DNA from: OPU3-GD-OMZ sp964515235
GTDB taxonomy: Bacteria > Pseudomonadota > Gammaproteobacteria > Methylococcales > Methylomonadaceae
Length of the DNA: 22,287 bases
Direction of reading: 5' to 3'
Assembly (NCBI GenBank): GCA_964515235.1
Contig: CAZEVO010000030.1
Location: 1-22,287 of the forward strand
In this document: one piece after another, positions 1-6,765 of the stretch
How positions within the stretch are numbered: position 1 is the first letter of the stretch
Layout of the letters: every line of letters begins with the position of its first letter
Program-made: the position numbers and the translations under genes
Notes under the pieces: model-generated
What the model saw: only the letters and a program-made list of their open reading frames with translations
The model's database searches: none
Told to the model about the DNA's origin: nothing

Positions 1-895
1 CGAGGTTACCGGTTAAGGTTTGCCGATAGACACCCGATTTTCTTATTCCCCATATTCTGGGAATGAGCCAACGATTCCGCGCTCTAGCGAATTCTTCCAG
101 AGCACGTTGGTTTTCAGGTGTTAGTAAATGTTTGAATGTCAGTAAGACTTGAATGTTGGTTTTATTCCAGTCTCTAAAGCGTCCGTTTAATAATCCTTTT
201 ATTCGCGCTAGGGAAGAAAGGTGGCTACGGTTAGAGCCGATAAGATTATGGTTATGTTGGCGGTAGTGAACCGTTGGTGTTGGGTCATAGATGAGAGTGC
301 CTCCCGCACCGGTAATGAGGAGATAACACCACCAGTCATGACTAACTATTGGTTTTATCCCAACAGAGCGTAAGAGAGAAAGCGCGGCTTTATTCAGGAC
401 CATGGTATTTCCACCGCCAATATTTTGTACCAGTGCATTGGAAAAAGAGGGGGTTTTTCTGAAAAGAGGGGATAAACCAATAGAGTTCCCGGTCTCATCA
501 ATGAGGTAGGTTCGAGAACAATAGATCGTAGGCACAGCGTTTGACAGTGTTTTGAGGTGGTTGACGGCCCGAGACAGTTTGTTAGGCGGCCAGATATCAT
601 CTTGGTCAGCAAAAGAAACATAGTCTGCTAGAATTTTCGAGTTACAAAGAAGAGAAAGAAAATTCCGAGCAAAACCCATCTGAGGGCCTGAGATAATGGC
701 CAATTTTTTTTTCTTAAAGTGAGCCTGGTACTTTTTAAGGATAGACATGGTTTGGTCTTTGGAACCATCATCAGAGACCCAAATGCTAAAATTTTCATAA
801 TCTTGTGCGCTAATGGAATCTAATTGCGCCTTTAAAAATTGCTCACCATTATAAGTGCAAAGTAAAATAGCGATATGTGGTGTAGAATTGCTCAT
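1..895 (-). CDS. Family 2 glycosyltransferase, C-terminus cut by the left window edge
   Basis: Reading the complement from the ATG at 895-893 gives an open frame of 298 residues that runs off the left edge without a stop. Its N-terminus is a typical GT-A nucleotide-sugar fold: LLCTYNGE at residues 11-18, VSDDGSKDQT at about 40-49 and the metal-binding stretch ADQDDIW at 96-102. Further on come GGGNTMVLN and SHDWW, the pattern of rhamnosyl- and other hexosyl-transferases of O-antigen or capsule assembly. It should act at the inner face of the cytoplasmic membrane, adding one sugar to a lipid-linked glycan. The donor and linkage cannot be told from sequence. It is transcribed away from the polysaccharide genes on the plus strand, so it probably belongs to a cluster extending leftwards. 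The codons for residues 61-64 contain a run of nine A (complement of 704-712). Confidence 0.9.
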   Translation of the reverse strand, partial: MSNSTPHIAILLCTYNGEQFLKAQLDSISAQDYENFSIWVSDDGSKDQTMSILKKYQAHFKKKKLAIISGPQMGFARNFLSLLCNSKILADYVSFADQDDIWPPNKLSRAVNHLKTLSNAVPTIYCSRTYLIDETGNSIGLSPLFRKTPSFSNALVQNIGGGNTMVLNKAALSLLRSVGIKPIVSHDWWCYLLITGAGGTLIYDPTPTVHYRQHNHNLIGSNRSHLSSLARIKGLLNGRFRDWNKTNIQVLLTFKHLLTPENQRALEEFARARNRWLIPRIWGIRKSGVYRQTLTGNL

Positions 896-1025
896 GATCT
901 TAAACTTTAAGCAGAAAATAATGAATTTCTGGCAGGTGTTTACTAGAAGTCTTGTGTAATTATGTCAGAAAGTATAAGTTGTTAGTGATTTTCTAATGAA
1001 TACTTAGTCTGAATATTAATGAAAT

Positions 1026-1637
1026 ATGATTAAAATAGATCACTTTCAGTGTGGATATGATTCGCTTGGAATGCTAATAAAAAGGTTCTTTGATCTTTTT
1101 TTTGCAATTGTAATTTTGTTGATCTTAACTGTACCTATGCTCCTTATTGCTTGTTTAGTACGGTTGACATCAAAGGGTTCTATTTTGTATTGGTCGAAAC
1201 GAGTTGGAAAAAATGGGGTTATTTTCAATATGCCTAAGTTTCGTTCAATGTCTGTTGAGACGCCTGAACTTGCAACCGAACTTTTAGGTGATCCTGAAGA
1301 GTTTTTAACGCCCATGGGGTCTATTCTTCGTCGTACTAGTTGTGATGAACTACCACAGCTTTTTTCTATTTTAAAAGGCGATATGAGTTTTGTCGGCCCA
1401 CGACCTGCATTATTTAATCAAAAGGAGTTAATTGCATTACGGCAACAACATCATTTAGATCAATTAATGCCGGGATTAACTGGCTGGGCGCAAATCAATG
1501 GGAGAGATGCATTATCACTTCGTGAAAAGGTTGTTTTTGATTTAGAGTATTGCCAACGACAATCAATGGTTTTTGATTGTAAAATTTTATGGTTGACGGT
1601 GTTTAAGGTTTTTAGACAGGCTGAAGTATTACACTAA
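1026..1637 (+). CDS. Initiating sugar transferase (small monotopic phosphoglycosyl transferase, PglC/WcaJ-C type)
   Basis: This 203-residue protein has one N-terminal hydrophobic segment (about 21-46) followed by the compact bacterial sugar-transferase domain. Visible hallmarks are KFRSM (71-75), the catalytic Asp-Glu pair in SCDELPQL (D107, E108), GDMSFVGPRP (118-127) and PGLTGWAQINGRD. Enzymes of this family move a sugar 1-phosphate from a UDP-sugar to undecaprenyl phosphate, the first membrane step of O-antigen, capsule or exopolysaccharide synthesis. The length matches the minimal PglC-like class, not the larger WcaJ/WbaP proteins with extra N-terminal membrane helices. Its stop lies one base before the start of the dehydratase gene, so the two are co-transcribed. 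The start is uncertain: ATG 1026 has no clear ribosome site, and ATG 1071 (MLIKRFFDLF) resembles the usual family N-terminus. Confidence 0.9.
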   Translation: MIKIDHFQCGYDSLGMLIKRFFDLFFAIVILLILTVPMLLIACLVRLTSKGSILYWSKRVGKNGVIFNMPKFRSMSVETPELATELLGDPEEFLTPMGSILRRTSCDELPQLFSILKGDMSFVGPRPALFNQKELIALRQQHHLDQLMPGLTGWAQINGRDALSLREKVVFDLEYCQRQSMVFDCKILWLTVFKVFRQAEVLH

Positions 1638-1638
1638 A

Positions 1639-3666
1639 ATGATTCTGGCAATAACCCAAATGGTATCATCATCAAGGTTGCTCAAGCAGGGCATCTTAAT
1701 GCTGAGCGATGCTATTTTTCTTGTTTTTTCTATAGTTAGCGCTTTTTCGTTGCGACATGGCGCATGGCTGTGGCCAACCGACAATTGGAACGAGGTTCTT
1801 AGTATTTTAGTTGCGCCTTTAATCGCCTTTCCCGTTTTTATTTATTTTGGTCTTTACCGATCAATTGTCCGCTATATTGAGGTTCGCGCAGCTTCATCAG
1901 TTGGTTTAGCAGTTTCAATTTATGCATTTTTCTGGGGGTTATTTGTTTATATTTTCCAGATTTATAGTGTTTCGATTGCGGTTATGTTGATAAATTGGTT
2001 GGTCGCATTAGTAGTGATTGGCGGTTCAAGGTTATTTGCTCGCGGTATTTTAAATAGTCATAAATTAAATAAAAACAAAAACTTAAAGCCTCAATCACGA
2101 GTAATGATTTTTGGTGCGGGGGAAGCTGGGCGTCAGTTGGCACATGCGTTATGGTTTAGTGAAGAATTTCATCTTTGTGGTTTTGTTGATGATAATAAGA
2201 AATTACAAGGACTAGAATTATTGGGTGTGCCTATCCTGTCAATGACTAAGTTAGATAAATTTGTTGCTCAACAGGGTGTTTCTGAAATTTTATTGGCGAT
2301 CCCTTCAGCTTCGCGTCATCAGCGAAATCAAATTATCCGACGTCTTCAGTATTTACACGTTCGTGTCAGGACTTTGCCAGGATTAGGGGCTTTGGTTAGA
2401 GATCAAGTCGGTATTTCTGATTTACATGAATTGGAGATTGAGGATTTATTGGTGCGTGAGTTAGCGGTACCGGATGAAAGCTTATTACAGCAACAAGTCC
2501 AGGGCGCTGTTGTTTTAGTCACGGGAGCCGGCGGCAGCATTGGTAGTGAACTCTGTAGTCAGATCCTAAAGCGATCGCCTAAGATATTGCTTTTAGTGGA
2601 ATTAAATGAGTTTTCTTTGTATTCTGTCCAACGTGAATTGTTAAGTCAATTAAAGTGTGAGGTTGATAGCAAGACGGCTTCAACTAATTCAGTTCGCCTT
2701 CTTCCACGTATCATTCCGCTATTAGGTTCTGTTCAAGATGAACTGCGAATGAACGTATTGGTTCAAACTTGGAAGCCACATATTATCTATCATGCAGCAG
2801 CTTATAAACATGTTCCACTAGTTGAGCATAATCCAGCTGAAGGATTAAAGAATAATGTGTTCGGGACTTTGACAATGGTCAATGTTGCTATTAACAATGA
2901 AGTACCGAATTTTATCTTGGTGAGTACAGATAAAGCTGTACATCCCACGAATATGATGGGAGCAAGTAAACGCCTAGCTGAGATGATTTTGCAAGCATTG
3001 GTGGCTGAAAAAAGTCAACTTGTTAAATCGAAAGATCGTTCTCTAATGACAGCACGACAAACGCACTTGTCTATGGTGCGATTTGGTAATGTGCTTAATT
3101 CTTCGGGTTCAGTTATTCCGTTATTCAGGAAACAAATTAAGGCAGGTGGCCCGGTGACCTTAACGCATGAAGAAGTCACGCGCTATTTTATGACTATTCC
3201 TGAGGCGGCACAATTAGTGATGCAAGCGGGCGCCATGTCTGGACAAGAACATGCAGCAGAAGTGTTTGTCCTGGATATGGGCGAGTCAGTAAAAATCATT
3301 GATTTAGCAAGACGAATGATAGAAATGTCTGGATTTAGAGTCAAAGATACTAATGATCCAGAGGGTGATATTGCCATTGAAGTGACTGGACTTCGCCCGG
3401 GAGAAAAGTTATACGAGGAATTATTGATAGGCAACAATGTTCAGTTAACAGCACATCCTAGAATAATAAAAGCTCATGAAGAATTTATTGAATGGGAAAA
3501 TTTGGAGCCTGCTCTGGAATCTTTGAAGATCAGTATTGATAGAAATGATATCAAAGGAATGCAGCTCGTTTTAAAAAAGATAGTTTGGGGATATAAACCT
3601 CATAGGGATATTATGGATTGGATAGATATGGAAAAAACCCGATATTCTTCAAGTCATAAAAATTAG
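1639..3666 (+). CDS. Membrane-anchored nucleoside-diphosphate-sugar 4,6-dehydratase (WbpM/FlaA1-large/CapD family)
   Basis: This 675-residue protein has the full WbpM-like plan. Hydrophobic helices fill about residues 15-135, a CoA-binding-like Rossmann module has GAGEAG near 157-162, and the catalytic short-chain dehydrogenase domain begins at TGAGGSIGSE (295-304). In the catalytic domain the STDKA block is at 429-433, and the usual Tyr of the triad is Met (MMGASK, M440, K444). That Ser/Met/Lys arrangement is characteristic of the large membrane FlaA1 homologues, so it is not a defect. Known members convert UDP-GlcNAc to the 4-keto-6-deoxy sugar used for FucNAc, QuiNAc or bacillosamine-type residues. 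Pairing with the upstream phosphoglycosyl transferase is classic for O-antigen or exopolysaccharide loci and suggests that the product feeds the first sugar of the repeat unit. Start and reading frame are well supported by the one-base spacing. Confidence 0.93.
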   Translation: MILAITQMVSSSRLLKQGILMLSDAIFLVFSIVSAFSLRHGAWLWPTDNWNEVLSILVAPLIAFPVFIYFGLYRSIVRYIEVRAASSVGLAVSIYAFFWGLFVYIFQIYSVSIAVMLINWLVALVVIGGSRLFARGILNSHKLNKNKNLKPQSRVMIFGAGEAGRQLAHALWFSEEFHLCGFVDDNKKLQGLELLGVPILSMTKLDKFVAQQGVSEILLAIPSASRHQRNQIIRRLQYLHVRVRTLPGLGALVRDQVGISDLHELEIEDLLVRELAVPDESLLQQQVQGAVVLVTGAGGSIGSELCSQILKRSPKILLLVELNEFSLYSVQRELLSQLKCEVDSKTASTNSVRLLPRIIPLLGSVQDELRMNVLVQTWKPHIIYHAAAYKHVPLVEHNPAEGLKNNVFGTLTMVNVAINNEVPNFILVSTDKAVHPTNMMGASKRLAEMILQALVAEKSQLVKSKDRSLMTARQTHLSMVRFGNVLNSSGSVIPLFRKQIKAGGPVTLTHEEVTRYFMTIPEAAQLVMQAGAMSGQEHAAEVFVLDMGESVKIIDLARRMIEMSGFRVKDTNDPEGDIAIEVTGLRPGEKLYEELLIGNNVQLTAHPRIIKAHEEFIEWENLEPALESLKISIDRNDIKGMQLVLKKIVWGYKPHRDIMDWIDMEKTRYSSSHKN

Positions 3667-3847
3667 TTAATCAGGATTACTATTCAGGTTGTTGAATGGT
3701 GAACTTGATTTTAAATCAGAATGCGTTTGCTATTCCTTCCTTTTTCCAAACGATAGAATCGTGTGTCGTAAACTCATGTTTTATCGCAGTTAATAACAAT
3801 TTATTGCTAATGCAATATTGGCAGGATGCATTAATTTTCTGGACTAG
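3667..3847. other. Intergenic gap between dehydratase and dehydrogenase-like gene
   Basis: These 181 bases are AT-rich and hold no convincing gene. A small perfect inverted repeat, ATTGC-TAAT-GCAAT, sits at 3803-3816, about 30 bases before the next start. It could be an operator or a chance palindrome. No clear T-tailed terminator follows the dehydratase gene and no good -35/-10 pair is visible. Confidence 0.35.
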
Positions 3848-5182
3848 ATGGCTACTCTTATGTTTTATCATTTAACTGTTTATGGACAATCATTACCTGC
3901 GGCAGTCACGGCAGTATGTTTAGCTGATAATGGCAATCAGGTGATATGGGTTATTGATGGGTTCGAAGGTAGTGACGATTTAGAACTTTTTTTCCCATGG
4001 TTAGTTGCAGAGCCAGGTTTAGTCGCGTTGGTAAATGCTAATATTTTATCGGGGCGGCTAACTGTCACAGGAGATATTGGAAAAGGCTCTACTAATGGCT
4101 TCTTGCAATATTTGGTTTTGAATACCAATGAATACACTTTTGCTGAAAAAATAGTCACAGTTTTAAGTGAGGTCATGGAAGCCGATAAGATATTAGTTAA
4201 TCGTTCAATTTTCCCTGTGGGTAGATCTGAAATCTTACAAAATAAAGTTTTAGCGAAATTAGAGAGCAGAGGGGTTCCTTTTAAGTGTCCATTAGTTGTT
4301 GAGCCTGATTTTAGGGTAGAAGGTCGTCTAATTGCCGATACGATACGCCCTGACCGGATTATTTTAGGTAGTACCGATCAATCGGCTATTACTCAATTAC
4401 GTGATTTGTATAGTCCTTTTAATCGACAACGTGATGTGGTGATGGAGATGTCGCCAAGGTCGGCTGAGCTCACTAAATATAGTGTTAATGCCATGTTAGC
4501 AACACGTATTAGCTTTATGAACGAGGTTGCAGAAGTGGCGGAATATTTTGATGCTGATGTGGAAGAGGTCCGTTTAGGCTTGGGGTCAGATTCTCGTATC
4601 GGTTATCAATATCTCTATCCGGGTGCGGGTTTTGGCGGTCCTAATTTTGCTGATGATGTAGCAACTTTTTCCAAGACGATTCAAGAGGCAGGTTGTGAGG
4701 GGCGATTGTTAGAAGCAGTATTGGATATTAATAATAGTCAACGGGAAGTGATTTTCAGAAAAGTATGGCGTCACTTTAGAATGAACTTAAAAGGGCGTAC
4801 CTTTGCTGTTTGGGGGCTTTCTTATAAACCTCATTCTGAGGGAATTAAAAATAGCCCTGGTATTGCGTTAGTCGATTTATTACTAGATCAAGGGTGTAGA
4901 GTTCGAGTGCATGACCCGGCTGCTATGGCAAAAGCTAAAGCCTACTTTGGAGAGCTTACAACGTTAGTCTTTTGTGAAAATCCAGAGGATTGTCTTCAAG
5001 AAGCCGATGCTTTAGCGGTAATGACGGAATGGAAAAACTTTTGGACGCCGAATTTTGAGGTGATTAAGGCTGAACTTAAACAACCGGTGATCTTTGACGG
5101 TCGAAATTTATACGATCCCAGATTAATGGTTCGCTTAGGGATTACCTATTATGGTATTGGTCGCGGCGCTAAAGTCCCTTAA
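3848..5182 (+). CDS. UDP-glucose/GDP-mannose dehydrogenase family protein, predicted catalytically dead
   Basis: The 444 residues align over their whole length with UDP-glucose 6-dehydrogenase. Well-kept blocks include ELTKYSVNAMLATRISFMNE (207-226), IGYQYLYPGAGFGG (251-264), VWGLSYKP (321-328), VMTEWKNF, FDGRNLYDP (416-424) and YYGIGRG near the end. Several key positions are changed. The N-terminal NAD glycine motif GxGxxG reads GQSLPA (13-18). The Thr of STVPVG is Ile121 and the Glu of PEFLREG is Asp154. The catalytic Cys is Asn266 and the Lys of FPKD is Asp269. Lys210, Asn214 and Asp270 of the usual set remain. The UDP-sugar half is therefore preserved while thiol chemistry and the NAD signature are gone. 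The frame is intact, which argues for retained function rather than decay. Possible roles are sugar-nucleotide binding, regulation or another reaction. A short spacer (GGA at 3841-3843) supports ATG 3848. Confidence 0.85.
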   Translation: MATLMFYHLTVYGQSLPAAVTAVCLADNGNQVIWVIDGFEGSDDLELFFPWLVAEPGLVALVNANILSGRLTVTGDIGKGSTNGFLQYLVLNTNEYTFAEKIVTVLSEVMEADKILVNRSIFPVGRSEILQNKVLAKLESRGVPFKCPLVVEPDFRVEGRLIADTIRPDRIILGSTDQSAITQLRDLYSPFNRQRDVVMEMSPRSAELTKYSVNAMLATRISFMNEVAEVAEYFDADVEEVRLGLGSDSRIGYQYLYPGAGFGGPNFADDVATFSKTIQEAGCEGRLLEAVLDINNSQREVIFRKVWRHFRMNLKGRTFAVWGLSYKPHSEGIKNSPGIALVDLLLDQGCRVRVHDPAAMAKAKAYFGELTTLVFCENPEDCLQEADALAVMTEWKNFWTPNFEVIKAELKQPVIFDGRNLYDPRLMVRLGITYYGIGRGAKVP

Positions 5183-5252
5183 AATTTCTATTTTACTTGA
5201 TGGCGACTACGCTAAAAGTTTATAGAACATTTTAATGAAGTGGGTTGAAGTT

Positions 5253-5258
5253 AGGAGG
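5253..5258 (+). promoter_or_regulatory. Strong Shine-Dalgarno AGGAGG deciding the mutase start
   Basis: A perfect AGGAGG lies four bases before GTG 5263. It would fall inside the coding sequence if the upstream TTG at 5245 were the start, and it is too far from ATG 5278, so GTG 5263 is preferred. Confidence 0.7.
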
Positions 5259-5262
5259 GTGT

Positions 5263-6765
5263 GTGAGCAATAAAGTAATGAGTATTGCATCGCTGATGGT
5301 GCAAAGCGGCGTTCATTTTGGCACCAGCGGTGTGAGGGGTCGCATTGTCGATATGACCGATGAAGTGTGTTGGGTTTATGCGGCCGGCTTTATTCAATAT
5401 TTACAAAATCACCAAGAACTAGAAAAAGGGACTGTTATTGCTATTGCGGGTGATCTTCGCACCAGCACCGATCGTATAATGAGGGTGTTATCACAGGCCA
5501 TTGCCGATCAAGGTTATGTGTCAGTGAATCTAGGAAAAATTCCCTCCCCGGCACTAGCACTCTACGGCTTAGAACATAGTATTGCGACTATGATGGTGAC
5601 CGGTAGTCATATTCCAGAAGATCGAAATGGAATAAAGTTTAATACTCCCAGCGGCGAAATCTTAAAAGAAGATGAGGCTGGGATTAGAAGCCAGGTGGTT
5701 ACTTATCCAAAAGAAAAATTTACCCTAACAGGCGCTTTGTCTGAAATAGTAGATTTACCAGCAGTGAACGGTACAGCAAATCAGCGTTATATTCAGCGTT
5801 ATATTGATTTTTTCCCTGTTAAAGCGCTTATGGGTTTATCTATTGGTTTATATGAACACTCCTCGGTGTCACGAGACTGCCTGTATGAAATTTTAACCGG
5901 TCTAGGGGCTAAGGTTATGCGCTTGGGTCGAAGTGATGTGTTTATTTCAGTCGATACCGAAGCGATTCGCCCAGAAGATGTCGCCTTGGCCGCGCAATGG
6001 TCCAAGGAACATCGGTTTGATTGTATTATTTCCACCGATGGTGATGGTGATCGCCCCTTAATTAGTGATGAAAAAGGACTTTGGCTTCGAGGCGATGTAG
6101 CCGGGATTCTTTGCGCTCAGTATTTGGCGGCCGATGCCGTGATCACACCGGTTAATTGTAATTCAGCGTTAGAGTTATCGAATTGGTTTAACTACACACA
6201 ACGTACACAAATTGGTTCGCCTTTTGTTATTGTTGGTATGGTCGAGGCTGATACTGAATATCAGAACGTAATCGGGTATGAGGCTAATGGCGGCGTTTTA
6301 GTGGGATCTGAAATTGTTAAGGGTGGGCAGCGATTAGCACCACTACCAACGCGCGATGCTGCCATTGTACCGTTAGCTATTTTAATGCTCGCAAAAGAGC
6401 GGGGAATTACGATTAGCAGGTTACTTAGAACCTTACCGGAACGCTATACCATCAGTAATCGGTTAAAAGATTTCCCCACCGAACGTAGCGCACAAATTTT
6501 AAGTCCTTTTTTAACCTTACCACTGGAAGAGAGCCTAGAGCGGGCCGAGCAATTAGTCGGTGATCTGGCAGGTGTTCCCGTAGCGCTTAATAGTACCGAT
6601 GGCGTACGGATAACTTTTGAATCCGGCGATATTATTCATTTTCGCTCTTCAGGCAATGCGCCGGAACTGCGTTGTTATACGGAGTCTGTAACAGAATTAA
6701 GAGCTATGGCATTAAACACTTCGTGTATAGCGTTAATGGAAAGTTGGCGGGCGGAGTTGTGTTAG
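5263..6765 (+). CDS. Phosphomannomutase/phosphoglucomutase family protein, divergent subgroup
   Basis: This is an alpha-D-phosphohexomutase of 500 residues, interconverting hexose 6- and 1-phosphates to supply sugar-nucleotide synthesis in the cytoplasm. All four functional loops can be found. FGTSGVRGR lies near the N-terminus. The phosphoserine loop reads TGSHIP (S115) where most family members have TASHNP. The metal loop DGDGDR is intact at 259-264. The sugar-choice loop reads YEANGG where GExSGH is usual; its Glu is kept (E340). The phosphate-binding loop reads RSSGNAPELR (461-470) in place of RPSGTEP. The catalytic Ser and metal Asp residues are present, so activity is likely, but the sugar-recognition loop differs from textbook ManB/AlgC enzymes and the substrate cannot be assigned. 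It lies 80 bases after the dehydrogenase-like gene, on the same strand. The GTG start at 5263 is chosen from the AGGAGG ahead of it; ATG 5278 is an alternative. Confidence 0.88.
   Translation: MSNKVMSIASLMVQSGVHFGTSGVRGRIVDMTDEVCWVYAAGFIQYLQNHQELEKGTVIAIAGDLRTSTDRIMRVLSQAIADQGYVSVNLGKIPSPALALYGLEHSIATMMVTGSHIPEDRNGIKFNTPSGEILKEDEAGIRSQVVTYPKEKFTLTGALSEIVDLPAVNGTANQRYIQRYIDFFPVKALMGLSIGLYEHSSVSRDCLYEILTGLGAKVMRLGRSDVFISVDTEAIRPEDVALAAQWSKEHRFDCIISTDGDGDRPLISDEKGLWLRGDVAGILCAQYLAADAVITPVNCNSALELSNWFNYTQRTQIGSPFVIVGMVEADTEYQNVIGYEANGGVLVGSEIVKGGQRLAPLPTRDAAIVPLAILMLAKERGITISRLLRTLPERYTISNRLKDFPTERSAQILSPFLTLPLEESLERAEQLVGDLAGVPVALNSTDGVRITFESGDIIHFRSSGNAPELRCYTESVTELRAMALNTSCIALMESWRAELC

Noticed and set aside
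1046..1315. Antisense open frame of 89 codons inside the sugar transferase gene
   Set aside because: It lies opposite a well-supported gene, has no ribosome site and no recognisable protein features.
1639..3666. Loss of the catalytic Tyr in the 4,6-dehydratase as a defect
   Set aside because: A Met at that place (Ser/Met/Lys) is the normal state of the large membrane-bound WbpM-type enzymes.
3848..5182. Explaining the dehydrogenase-like gene as a pseudogene or as a sequencing error
   Set aside because: The frame is uninterrupted, both ends match the family, and the active-site changes are separate in-frame substitutions, not the garbling a frameshift would give.
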